From Herbaspirillum sp. SJZ107 (lineage in GTDB: Bacteria > Pseudomonadota > Gammaproteobacteria > Burkholderiales > Burkholderiaceae_D): DNA of 64,000 nucleotides. The translations under genes and the position numbers were made by a program. Positions 34,811 to 42,674 of the stretch are shown piece after piece (position 1 is the first letter of the stretch; each line of letters starts with the position of its first letter). The stretch covers positions 186,001 to 250,000 of the forward strand of contig NZ_VFNH01000002.1 of NCBI RefSeq assembly GCF_006715485.1, given 5' to 3'. The notes beneath the pieces were generated by a model. That model worked only from the letters and a program-made list of their open reading frames with translations. It ran no database searches and was not told the origin of the DNA.

Positions 34811-35875
34811 TCAGGCAGCCGCAAGCGGGATCGACATGGTCACCACGAAGCCGGCGCCGGGCGCGGTCTCGATCGCCAGGCCGCTCCGGGCGCCGTATTC
34901 CAGCTGCAGGCGCCGCTCCACGGTGCGGATGCCGAGGCCGTTCGAGCGGCGCACCGCGTCGACGTCGGCGCCGGGACCGTCGTCGCCCACGGTCAGCGCC
35001 AGGCGCCGGCCGGCGTCGTCGATGCGGGTGCGGATCGAGAGCGTGCCGGGCCGGCTGTGCGGATTGAAGGCGTGCTTGATGCTGTTCTCGACCAGCGGCT
35101 GCAGCGACAGCGCCGGCAGCGGCAGGGCGCCGGCGGCGTCGTCGAGTTCCCACTCGACCTTCAGGCGCTGGCCCAGGCGCAGGCTTTCCAGTTCCAGGTA
35201 GTCGCGCGTAAAGCGCAGTTCGTCGTCCAGGGTCACGCGGTCGCTGCCGCTCTTTTCGGTGTCCAGCACATAGCGCAGCATGTCGGAAAACTGGAAAAGC
35301 GCCGCCTCGGCGGCGTCCGGGTTCTTGCGCGTCAGGGCGATGATCGAGTGCAGGGTATTGAACAGGAAGTGCGGATTGAGCTTGTTGCGCAGCGCGTTCA
35401 GTTCCGACGCCAGCAGCAGGCTGTGGGCCTGCTGGACCGCCGCCGCCTGGCGCCGCGCGGCAGCGTTCGTGCGCACGGTGTGGAACACGGCGGCGATGAC
35501 GACGTAGGTCATGATGAAGTACAGCGTCGGCCAGATATAGCGGATCGCAGGCTGGTTGAGGCCGAACAGCATCCACAGCATCAGGTATTCGAGGAAGCCA
35601 TACACCAGGGCACAGGACGCGTGGCACAGGAACACGGCCAGCGGCGACAGCTTCCTGCGCTCCATCCAGCCGCCCAGCGGCCAGGTCAGGGCCAGCAGCA
35701 GGCCCTGCGGCGCGCTCCACAGGACATCGGAGGCGGAGTGCCAGTCGAAGCGGGCATGCTGGAGGTTTTCCAGTTGCGTGGCAAAGGTGATCAGGATCAG
35801 GTAAATGACCCAGCCGCTGACATAAAAGCGCCACATGCGGGCAGTCGGGATGGGGTGGGCGTGTGTAGATTCCAT
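34811..35875 (-). CDS. LytS/AlgZ-type sensor histidine kinase
   Basis: Membrane sensor kinase of 354 residues. Four predicted membrane helices (about 14-34, 45-62, 72-96 and 102-124) are followed by a short coiled coil and the His_kinase domain, with the phospho-acceptor region LNPHFLFNTLHSIIAL and a GHKL ATPase (LVENSIKHAFNPH, LTVGDDGPG, GLGIRTVERRL). There is no extracellular domain, so it may sense within the membrane. The ATG at 35875 was chosen; its ribosome site is weak. It diverges from the second puuA-like gene. Confidence 0.93.
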   Translation of the reverse strand: MESTHAHPIPTARMWRFYVSGWVIYLILITFATQLENLQHARFDWHSASDVLWSAPQGLLLALTWPLGGWMERRKLSPLAVFLCHASCALVYGFLEYLMLWMLFGLNQPAIRYIWPTLYFIMTYVVIAAVFHTVRTNAAARRQAAAVQQAHSLLLASELNALRNKLNPHFLFNTLHSIIALTRKNPDAAEAALFQFSDMLRYVLDTEKSGSDRVTLDDELRFTRDYLELESLRLGQRLKVEWELDDAAGALPLPALSLQPLVENSIKHAFNPHSRPGTLSIRTRIDDAGRRLALTVGDDGPGADVDAVRRSNGLGIRTVERRLQLEYGARSGLAIETAPGAGFVVTMSIPLAAA

Positions 35876-35974
35876 TTTGGAAAGTATGCCGCAGATCGGC
35901 GTCCATGGGCGATCGATGACGCCAACTGCGGAAAGCCGGCAACGAATCACCGAAACACGGAAACGCGCGGCATC

Positions 35975-35987
35975 GTACGCGTGTATA
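35975..35987 (+). promoter_or_regulatory. Possible promoter/regulator site before second puuA-like gene
   Basis: GTACGCGTGTATA continues into GTGATCC; TATAGT within it could be a -10 box 30 bases before the coding region. It resembles the element at 28586 before puuD. Confidence 0.35.
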
Positions 35988-36022
35988 GTGATCCGGACCG
36001 AAGCCAGGCCTACAGGATAGCG

Positions 36023-37372
36023 ATGAGCGCCACGGTCAGCCCCGCCATGCGCGAGTTCTTGCGCGAACATAACATCCACGAAGTCGAGTGCGTGATTGCC
36101 GACATGACCGGCATCGCGCGCGGCAAAATATTACCCAAAGACCTGTTCCTGGCCGGCGAACACATGCGCCTGCCCAAGAGCGTGCTGTTGAACACGGTCC
36201 ACGGCGACCAGCCCAACAACACGCCCTACGTCGGCGCCACCGATCCCGATATGGTCTGCGTGCCGGACGAAGCCACGCTGCGCGTCGTGCCCTGGGCCAC
36301 CGAACGGGTGGCGCTGGTGATCCACGATTGCCGCCAGTTCGACGGCCACCTGATCGAGCTGGCGCCGCGCTCGGTGCTGCGGCGCGTGCTGGCGCGCTAC
36401 AGCGGGCGCGGCTGGACGCCGGTGGTGGCGCCCGAGATGGAGTTTTATTTGGTCGCGCGTAATACCAACCCGCACGAACCGCTGAGTCCGCCGACCGGGC
36501 GCAGCGGTTTCACCGAGCAGGGACGCCAGTCCTACTCGATCGACGCCGTCAACGATTTCGACCCGATCTTCCTCGAGCTGACCGCCTTCTGCAAGCAGCA
36601 CGAGCTGGGCGTCGAGACGCTGATCCACGAAGCCGGCGCCGGCCAGATGGAAATCAATTTTACTCACGGCAATGCGTTGGAACTGGCTGACCGCGTGTTC
36701 CTGTTCAAGCGCGCCGTGCGCGAGACGGCGCTGCGCCACGGCATCTTTGCCACCTTCATGGCCAAGCCCATGGAAACCGAGCCCGGCAGCGCAATGCACG
36801 TGCACCAGAGCGTGGTCGACCGTGTTACCGGCGCCAATATCTTTTCCAACCCGGACGGCAGCGAAAGCGAACTGTTCCACCGCTTCATCGGCGGACTCGA
36901 GAAATACGTGCCGCCCGCGACCCTGCTGTTCGCACCGCACGTCAATTCGTTCCGCCGCCTGTCGCGCTTCGAGTCGGCGCCGACCAATGTCCACTGGGGC
37001 TATGACAACCGCACCTGCGGCATCCGCATCCCGAATTCCGATCCGGCCAACCGCCGCGTCGAAAACCGCGTGCCCGGCGTCGACGTGAATCCGTACCTGG
37101 CGATGGCGGCAACGCTGGCCTGCGGCTGGCTGGGCATGGTGGAAGGCTTATCCCCATCGGCGCCGACGTCGGAAAGTGCCGAACACGTGCACGGCCAGCT
37201 GCCGCGCAATCTGGAAGACGCCATCTTCCAGCTGCGCGGCTGTCCGGCGCTGGCCGAAATGCTGGGGCCGCTGTTCGTGGAAGCCTATTGCGAAGTGAAG
37301 GAACTGGAATTCGCGACGTTTTCGCGGGTGATCAGTTCGTGGGAGCGCGAGCACCTGATGCTGCTCGTCTGA
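36023..37372 (+). CDS. Second gamma-glutamylpolyamine synthetase-like protein
   Basis: Glutamine synthetase-family ligase of 449 residues, paralogous to the gene at 29603 and sharing most of its active-site blocks (VECVIADMTGIARGKILPKD, PEMEFYL, GAGQMEINFTHG, MHVHQSVVDRVTGANIFSN, ENRVPGVDVNPYLAMA). Differences concentrate in the first 100 residues and the C-terminal third, so its amine substrate may differ. In Pseudomonas a second such gene (spuI) also stands beside spuABC. The start is taken as the ATG at 36023; the frame stays open far upstream, but that lies over the kinase gene and is not coding. Confidence 0.9.
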   Translation: MSATVSPAMREFLREHNIHEVECVIADMTGIARGKILPKDLFLAGEHMRLPKSVLLNTVHGDQPNNTPYVGATDPDMVCVPDEATLRVVPWATERVALVIHDCRQFDGHLIELAPRSVLRRVLARYSGRGWTPVVAPEMEFYLVARNTNPHEPLSPPTGRSGFTEQGRQSYSIDAVNDFDPIFLELTAFCKQHELGVETLIHEAGAGQMEINFTHGNALELADRVFLFKRAVRETALRHGIFATFMAKPMETEPGSAMHVHQSVVDRVTGANIFSNPDGSESELFHRFIGGLEKYVPPATLLFAPHVNSFRRLSRFESAPTNVHWGYDNRTCGIRIPNSDPANRRVENRVPGVDVNPYLAMAATLACGWLGMVEGLSPSAPTSESAEHVHGQLPRNLEDAIFQLRGCPALAEMLGPLFVEAYCEVKELEFATFSRVISSWEREHLMLLV

Positions 37373-37382
37373 ATGTCATTGG

Positions 37383-37410
37383 GTGCATGTTTGTGCATGT
37401 ATTTGCATGT
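37383..37410 (+). repeat. Three direct repeats of GTGCATGT, 10-base period
   Basis: GTGCATGT at 37383-37390 and 37393-37400, and TTGCATGT at 37403-37410, recur every ten bases, i.e. on one face of the helix, about 45 bases before the DeoR-family start. They look like tandem binding sites for the regulator itself. Confidence 0.6.
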
Positions 37411-37453
37411 TCGTGAATAAACCGTTACAGTCATGTGCAAAGGAGGCGAGCAC

Positions 37454-38233
37454 ATGCAACTAGCGGAAGAACGGCGGCAACACATCATCGACACGGTGCA
37501 GCAGCAGGGCAAGGTATTGGCAGCCGAGCTGGCACAGCGTTTCAATACGTCGGAAGACACGATCCGGCGCGACTTGCGCGAGCTCGACGCGGCCGGCCTG
37601 CTGCGCCGGGTCCATGGCGGCGCCATGCGGCGCGGGGGCGCCGAGCCGAGCTTCGGCCAGCGCCAGGACAGCGACGCTGCGCGCAAGCACCTGCTGGCCC
37701 AGGCGCTGGTGGAGTGCGTGCGCCCCGGCGACACCGTGCTGGTCGACGCCGGCACTACCAACCTGGCCTTTGCGCGCGCGTTGCCGGACGGGCTGGCCGC
37801 GGCCATCGTGACCAACAGCCCGCAGATCGCGCTGGCGCTGGGCGAATTGCGCCAGACCCGCGTGATGCTGCTGGGCGGCCAGTATTCGGCCTATGCCGGT
37901 GCGGTGCTGGGCGCCCACACGGTGGCCGAGATCGGCCGCCTGCGCGTGGACCTGGCCGTGGTCGGCGTCTGCAGCCTCGAGGCCGAACGCGGCCTCGGTG
38001 CCAGTGATGCCGAGGAAGCCGCGTTGAAGGCGGCGATGCTGGCGGCCGGCAGCCGGCGCGTGGTTGCCGTCCTCAACGAACGCCTGGAAGCGGCGGGTCC
38101 TTTCCTGATCGGGCCGCTGCAGCAGGTCGACCAGCTGGTGCTGGAAGCCGATGCCGCGCCCGCGCTGCTGGAACGCCTGCGCGGCACCGAAGGTGCGCCC
38201 GAAATCAAACTCGCTGGAAAGGTCCGCCCATGA
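37454..38233 (+). CDS. DeoR-family transcriptional regulator
   Basis: DNA-binding regulator of 259 residues. The N-terminal winged helix is MQLAEERRQHIIDTVQQQGK...VLAAELAQRFNTSEDTIRRDL with the family hinge LLRRVHGGAM, and the C-terminal sugar-phosphate-sensing (DeoRC) domain holds DTVLVDAGTTNLAFAR. AAAGGAGG just before the ATG at 37454 decides the start over an ATG at 37433. Three phased direct repeats lie upstream. Its stop overlaps the start of the MFS gene (ATGA), so the pair forms an operon; the effector is probably a phosphorylated sugar. Confidence 0.93.
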   Translation: MQLAEERRQHIIDTVQQQGKVLAAELAQRFNTSEDTIRRDLRELDAAGLLRRVHGGAMRRGGAEPSFGQRQDSDAARKHLLAQALVECVRPGDTVLVDAGTTNLAFARALPDGLAAAIVTNSPQIALALGELRQTRVMLLGGQYSAYAGAVLGAHTVAEIGRLRVDLAVVGVCSLEAERGLGASDAEEAALKAAMLAAGSRRVVAVLNERLEAAGPFLIGPLQQVDQLVLEADAAPALLERLRGTEGAPEIKLAGKVRP

Positions 38234-39393
38234 AGCCGGTCGACAATATGCAGGCCGCGCAAGGCGTGAACGCCGCACGCTGGGCCATTTCCGCCATCTT
38301 CCTGCTGAACGGCGCCGGCATCGGCCTGTGGGCGGCCCACGTGCCGGTGGTGCAGGCGCGCGCCGGCATCGATACCGGCGTGCTCGGCTTCCTGCTGCTG
38401 ACCATCGCCGGCGGCGCGATCGCCGCCATGCCGCTGTCCGGCTGGCTGTCCGGACGCTGGGGCACGCGCCCGGTAGCGCTGGGCAGCGCCTGGCTGTTCG
38501 CACTCACCAGCGCCTTGCTGATGAACGTCGACGGCGTCACCGCGCTGTTCGTGGCGGCGTTCGCGTTCGGTGCCAGCAACGGGGTGCTGGACGTATCGAT
38601 GAATGCGAATGCAGCCGAAGTCGAAGCCGCGCGCGGGGTGCCGACGATGTCGTCGTTCCACGGCTTCTTCAGCCTGGGCGGCCTGCTCGGGGCGGCGCTC
38701 GGCGGCCTGGTGATCGGTGCCGGCTGGGGCGACGGCCGCGGCGCGCTGGCGGCCGGCGTGATCATCGCGCTGGCGGTGGCGCTGGCCGCCCGCTTCGTAT
38801 TCAGGGTGCCGCCGCAGGGTGCTGCCGGCCATAGCCACTTCGCTCTGCCGCGCGGACCGGCCTTGTTCCTCGGCCTGCTCGGCTTGCTGTGCTTCGCGGT
38901 GGAGGGAGCGCTGGTCGACTGGAGCGCCTTGCTGCTGACCGAGCGCACCCGCGCCGAACCGGCATCGGCGGCACTGGGCTATTCCGCGTTTTCGGTGGCG
39001 ATGGCGGCCTGCCGCTTCGCCGGCGACCGCCTGGTGCTGCGCTTCGGCGCATCGCGCCTGATGGTGTTCGGGGGACTGGGGATGTTCGGCGGGCTGCTGC
39101 TGGCGGTACTGAGCACCAACTTTGCGCTGTCGGCGCTGGGCTTTGCGCTGATCGGCGTGAGCGCGGCCAACGTGGTGCCCCTGATCTTCGCGGCGGCGGC
39201 GCGCATGCCCGGGATGTCGGCCGGCGGCGGCCTGGCGACGGTGGCGACCCTCGGTTATGCCGGCCTGCTGATGGCGCCCCCGCTGCTCGGCTCGATCGCG
39301 GCGCACACGAATATCGCGGTGGCGCTGGGGCTGTTGTCGCTGTCGGGACTCGTGATCGCCGCGAATGCGGGGATCGTCAAACGGATGGGATGA
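38230..39393 (+). CDS. MFS transporter (YbjJ-like)
   Basis: Inner membrane major facilitator of 387 residues with 12 predicted spans, similar in style to the YbjJ / sugar-MFS group. Markers include SGWLSGRWGTRPVALGSAW in the loop between helices 2 and 3 and FAFGASNGVLDVSMNANA in helix 4, a signature of this subgroup. Its start overlaps the DeoR gene stop by four bases, so it is translationally coupled and presumably controlled by that regulator. Substrate unknown. Its 3' end overlaps thpR on the opposite strand by 17 bases. Confidence 0.88.
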   Translation: MKPVDNMQAAQGVNAARWAISAIFLLNGAGIGLWAAHVPVVQARAGIDTGVLGFLLLTIAGGAIAAMPLSGWLSGRWGTRPVALGSAWLFALTSALLMNVDGVTALFVAAFAFGASNGVLDVSMNANAAEVEAARGVPTMSSFHGFFSLGGLLGAALGGLVIGAGWGDGRGALAAGVIIALAVALAARFVFRVPPQGAAGHSHFALPRGPALFLGLLGLLCFAVEGALVDWSALLLTERTRAEPASAALGYSAFSVAMAACRFAGDRLVLRFGASRLMVFGGLGMFGGLLLAVLSTNFALSALGFALIGVSAANVVPLIFAAAARMPGMSAGGGLATVATLGYAGLLMAPPLLGSIAAHTNIAVALGLLSLSGLVIAANAGIVKRMG

Positions 39394-39901
39394 GGTAGTC
39401 GCGCAGCACGGTGTAGCTGCCGCCGCGCGATTCCACCAGCACGTAACGGTCGACCTGCCAGTGGACCGCCGGACCGCCGGCCGGCACCTCGGCACCTTTC
39501 GCGCGCCGGGCCATGGTCACGTGTGGCCGATAGGTGCGCGCTTCCGGCTGCAGTCCCAGCCCGACCAGCGCCTGCGACAGCCGCGCGTGCAGGTCGAGCA
39601 AGCCGGGCGGCTCTTCCGAAGGCTCCAGCACGGCAATCCCGTTATGCCACAATGCCCCGCGCTCGAAGCGCAGCGCAAACGGCGAAAACGGCACCGCGAA
39701 ACCGTCCGCTAACGCCGCCAGGCGTGCAGTCGGCAGGTCGCCCAGGAAGTGCAGCGTCACGTGCAGCTTGTCGGTGTGCACCGGCGACGCCCCGCGCGGC
39801 CAGGTCCAGGCGTCGCGCCAGGCGCGCAGGGCCTCGCGCACGGCAGGATCAGGCCACAGGGCCAGGAACAGGCGGGCGGTGTCGGGTCTGGCGTCCATCA
39901 C
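39377..39901 (-). CDS. thpR: RNA 2',3'-cyclic phosphodiesterase
   Basis: Cytoplasmic 2H phosphoesterase of 174 residues (LigT/ThpR family) that opens 2',3'-cyclic phosphate RNA ends. Both HxTx catalytic motifs are present: H47-V-T49-L in KLHVTLHFLG and H127-V-T-M in RPHVTMAR. Length and spacing fit the family. Two ATGs are adjacent at the start. It converges on, and slightly overlaps, the MFS gene, and begins 16 bases after the panB stop, so it may share the panB transcript. Confidence 0.93.
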   Translation of the reverse strand: MMDARPDTARLFLALWPDPAVREALRAWRDAWTWPRGASPVHTDKLHVTLHFLGDLPTARLAALADGFAVPFSPFALRFERGALWHNGIAVLEPSEEPPGLLDLHARLSQALVGLGLQPEARTYRPHVTMARRAKGAEVPAGGPAVHWQVDRYVLVESRGGSYTVLRDYLIPSV

Positions 39902-39917
39902 ATCACCCTTTATCTAC

Positions 39918-40799
39918 TCAGAAGCAGTGTTCCGGCGCCGGGAAGCTGCCGTCCTTGACCGCCGTGACATACGCCGTGACCGCGGCGTCGATGCTGGGCT
40001 GGCCGTCCATGAAGTTCTTCACGAAGCGTGCCTTGCGGCCCGGGAAGACGCCGAGCAGGTCGTGCATCACCAGCACCTGGCCCGAGCAGTCGGGACCGGC
40101 GCCGATGCCGATGGTCGGCACCTGCAGCATCTCGGTGACTTCCTTGCCCAGCGCCGCCGGTACCGCTTCCAGCAGCACGATGGCCGCGCCGGCATCCTGC
40201 AGGGCCCGGGCGTCGAGCTTGAGCTGGTCGGCGCCTTCGCTGGTCTTGCCCTGCACTTTATAACCGCCCAGCTGGTGCACGAACTGCGGGGTCAGGCCGA
40301 TGTGGGCGCACACCGGGATGCCGCGCTCGACCAGGAAGCGCACGGTCTCGGCCAGCCAGGCGCCGCCTTCGATCTTGATCATCTGGGCGCCGGCGCGCAT
40401 CAGGGTCGCGCAGCTGTCGTAGGCCTGCTCCTTGGTGCCGTAGCTGCCGAAGGGGAGGTCGGCCAGCACCAGCGCATTCTTGGTGCCGCGCTTCACCGAC
40501 GCGGTGTGGTAGGCGACGTCGGCCACCGTCACCGGCAGGGTCGAGTCGTAGCCGGCGCAGACCATGCCGAGCGAGTCGCCGATCAAGAGGATCTCGACGC
40601 CGCAGCGGTCCATCAGCGAAGCGAAGCTGGCATCGTAGCAGGTGAGCATGGCAATCTTCTGGCCGGCCGCGCGCATCGCCCGCAGCGACGGAATCGTCAC
40701 TGCCTTCTGCACCGGTTGCGCCGGGGCCGCCACGGGGGCTGGCACGCCCTGTTCCTGGCCCGGCGCCGCCATGTCCTTGCCCTGCAAATATCCGCTCAT
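39918..40799 (-). CDS. panB: 3-methyl-2-oxobutanoate hydroxymethyltransferase
   Basis: Cytoplasmic enzyme of pantothenate synthesis that adds a hydroxymethyl group from methylene-tetrahydrofolate to alpha-ketoisovalerate, giving ketopantoate. The 293 residues include a Pro/Ala/Gln-rich N-terminal extension of about 30 residues not needed for catalysis, then [14 protein letters not shown], the metal-binding [18 protein letters not shown], and [29 protein letters not shown] precedes the ATG. An unusual hairpin with a U-tract stands in its short leader. Confidence 0.96.
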   Translation of the reverse strand: MSGYLQGKDMAAPGQEQGVPAPVAAPAQPVQKAVTIPSLRAMRAAGQKIAMLTCYDASFASLMDRCGVEILLIGDSLGMVCAGYDSTLPVTVADVAYHTASVKRGTKNALVLADLPFGSYGTKEQAYDSCATLMRAGAQMIKIEGGAWLAETVRFLVERGIPVCAHIGLTPQFVHQLGGYKVQGKTSEGADQLKLDARALQDAGAAIVLLEAVPAALGKEVTEMLQVPTIGIGAGPDCSGQVLVMHDLLGVFPGRKARFVKNFMDGQPSIDAAVTAYVTAVKDGSFPAPEHCF

Positions 40800-40820
40800 C
40801 GTTCTTCCTTTGTAAATCGT

Positions 40821-40849
40821 AAAAAAGCCGTCGGCTATCGACCGACGGC
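40821..40849 (-). terminator. Hairpin with U-tract in the panB leader
   Basis: On the minus strand GCCGTCGG-tcgatag-CCGACGGC is followed by six Ts, the form of an intrinsic terminator, only about 21 bases before the panB ATG and with no gene ending here. It may attenuate panB or end a very short RNA. Confidence 0.6.
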
Positions 40850-40920
40850 GTAGTGTAATGCCAAGACGGGATTCCTGCCTGGGGTCTGTACAATGCCTTA
40901 CCCCAACTCAGGCCATCCCG

Positions 40921-42183
40921 ATGTTACAGCTCCCGCTCTCTCCGTCAGTGGTATTGCCGATCGCCTTTTTGTCCACTGCCGGCGTGCTGGTCCGGCCATT
41001 CCGTGTCGCCGAAGCCTGGTGGGCCGTGCTGGGGGCGCTGCTGCTGCTGCTCACCGGCCAGGTGGCGCCCGGCGAGCTTGCGCACGCGGTCGGGCAGGGC
41101 ACCGACGTCTACCTGTTCCTGATCGGGATGATGCTGATTGCCGAGATGGCGCGCATCACCGGCCTGTTCGACTGGATCGCGGCGCACGCGGTGGGCTGGG
41201 CCAGAGGATCGGCCAGCCGGCTGTTCTGCATCGTGTACGCGGTCGGCATCGTGGTCACCACCTTCATGTCCAACGATGCCACTGCGGTCGTGCTGACGCC
41301 CGCCGTGCTGGCGGCGGCGCGGGCGGCCAGGCTCGAACGTCCGCTGCCGCACCTGTTCGCCTGCGCCCTGATTGCGAATGCGGCGAGCTTCGTCCTGCCG
41401 GTCTCGAATCCCGCCAACCTGGTGGTGTATGCGAGCCGGATGCCGGCGCTCCTGGACTGGTTCAGGCTGTTTCTGCTGCCGTCCGCCATCGCCATCGGCG
41501 TCACCTTCGCCGCCCTGTACTGGACCCAGCGCGCCGACCTGGACCAGCGCCTGAACGAGGACGCCGCGGTCCCGGCGCTGTCGCGCGACGCCAAAATCGT
41601 GGCTTTCGGGATCGGGCTGATGGCCGTGCTGCTGCTGGTGGCTTCGAGCCGCGGGCTCGACCTGGGCTGGCCCAGCTTTGCGGCGGGCCTGGCTACCTTT
41701 GCGCTCGTGTTCCTGCGCGCCCGCCCGGCGGCGCTGCGCGCGGCGCAGGAGATGTCGTGGTCGGTGCTGCCGCTGGTCGCGGGCTTGTTCGTGCTGGTCG
41801 CGGCGCTGACCAAGATCGGTGTCGCCGACGCCCTGGCGCGCATGCTGGAACAGCTGCACGCCACGGCGCCCCAGTGGAGTCCGTGGGCGGCCGGGATTGC
41901 TACCGCGCTGGTATCGAACATCGCCAACAACCTGCCCGCCGGGCTGATCGCCGGCGCCACCATGGCGGCCAGCCACGCGGCGCCGAACGTGACCGCCGCA
42001 ACGCTCATCGGCATCAATCTCGGTCCCAACCTGTCGGTCACCGGCTCGCTGGCGACCGTCCTCTGGCTCACCGTGCTGCGCCGCGAAGGGATCGAAGTCG
42101 GCTTCCTGCAGTTCCTGAAAGTCGGCGCGATCGTGATGCCGCTGGCGCTGCTGCCCTGCCTTTACGCGGTGTCGCTCGGCTGA
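40921..42183 (+). CDS. SLC13/ArsB-like membrane permease
   Basis: Inner membrane ion transporter of 420 residues with about 11 predicted spans, in the CitMHS/ArsB/SLC13 superfamily. Helix hairpins MSNDATAVVLTPAVL and NIANNLPAGLIAGATM are the two inverted re-entrant signatures of ArsB/NhaD-like proteins, and GPNLSVTGSLATVLW fits ArsB-type arsenite permeases best. No arsR, arsC or arsA gene is adjacent, so arsenite efflux is only one option; a dicarboxylate or sodium/proton role remains possible. The ATG at 40921 follows a TACAAT at 40889. It is inserted against the direction of the folK-panB genes. Confidence 0.85.
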   Translation: MLQLPLSPSVVLPIAFLSTAGVLVRPFRVAEAWWAVLGALLLLLTGQVAPGELAHAVGQGTDVYLFLIGMMLIAEMARITGLFDWIAAHAVGWARGSASRLFCIVYAVGIVVTTFMSNDATAVVLTPAVLAAARAARLERPLPHLFACALIANAASFVLPVSNPANLVVYASRMPALLDWFRLFLLPSAIAIGVTFAALYWTQRADLDQRLNEDAAVPALSRDAKIVAFGIGLMAVLLLVASSRGLDLGWPSFAAGLATFALVFLRARPAALRAAQEMSWSVLPLVAGLFVLVAALTKIGVADALARMLEQLHATAPQWSPWAAGIATALVSNIANNLPAGLIAGATMAASHAAPNVTAATLIGINLGPNLSVTGSLATVLWLTVLRREGIEVGFLQFLKVGAIVMPLALLPCLYAVSLG

Positions 42184-42674
42184 GCCGGCGGCAGCCGCTC
42201 GATGGCCTGGCCGGCCACGCCGAGCAGCAGCGTGGCCAGGGGGCCGTGCCCGGGAATGCGCAGTTCGGGCGCGAGGTCGCGCGCCAGTTCGGCCAGCGGC
42301 ACCAGCACGAACGCGCGCTCGTGCATGCGCGGATGCGGCACCACCAGCGTCGGCGCGTCGTTGACGGTGACATCGCCATACAACAGCAGGTCGAGGTCGA
42401 GCGTGCGCGGGGCGTTGCGGTAGGGCCGCTCGCGCCCGTGCGCCTGTTCGATGCCGTGCAGGGCCACCAGCAGCGCGTGTGGCGCGAGTTCGGTCTCGAT
42501 GGCGGCGACCGCGTTGACGTAGTCGTCACCCGAGGAATCGATCGGCGCCGTGCGGTACAGCGACGAAGCGCGCACCATGCGCACGCCGCAGACCAGCGCC
42601 AGGCGCTCGATCGCATCGAGCACGTTGGCGCGCGCGTCGCCCAGGTTGGCGCCGATACCGATCCAGGCCAGCAT
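42162..42674 (-). CDS. folK: 6-hydroxymethyl-7,8-dihydropterin pyrophosphokinase
   Basis: Cytoplasmic folate-pathway enzyme (HPPK) of 170 residues that transfers pyrophosphate from ATP to hydroxymethyldihydropterin. It starts MLAWIGIGANLGDARANV, has the SSLYRTAPI strand, and carries the signature RPYRNAPRTLDLDLLLYGD with the metal-binding aspartates, then PHPRMHERAFVLVPL. Its ATG overlaps the pcnB stop (ATGA). The 3' end overlaps the permease gene on the other strand by 22 bases. Confidence 0.97.
   Translation of the reverse strand: MLAWIGIGANLGDARANVLDAIERLALVCGVRMVRASSLYRTAPIDSSGDDYVNAVAAIETELAPHALLVALHGIEQAHGRERPYRNAPRTLDLDLLLYGDVTVNDAPTLVVPHPRMHERAFVLVPLAELARDLAPELRIPGHGPLATLLLGVAGQAIERLPPAQPSDTA

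Noticed and set aside
35057..36022. Long upstream extension of the second puuA-like gene
   Set aside because: The extension is antisense to the LytS-type kinase and encodes a Gln/Arg-rich low-complexity sequence. The family start is the ATG at 36023.
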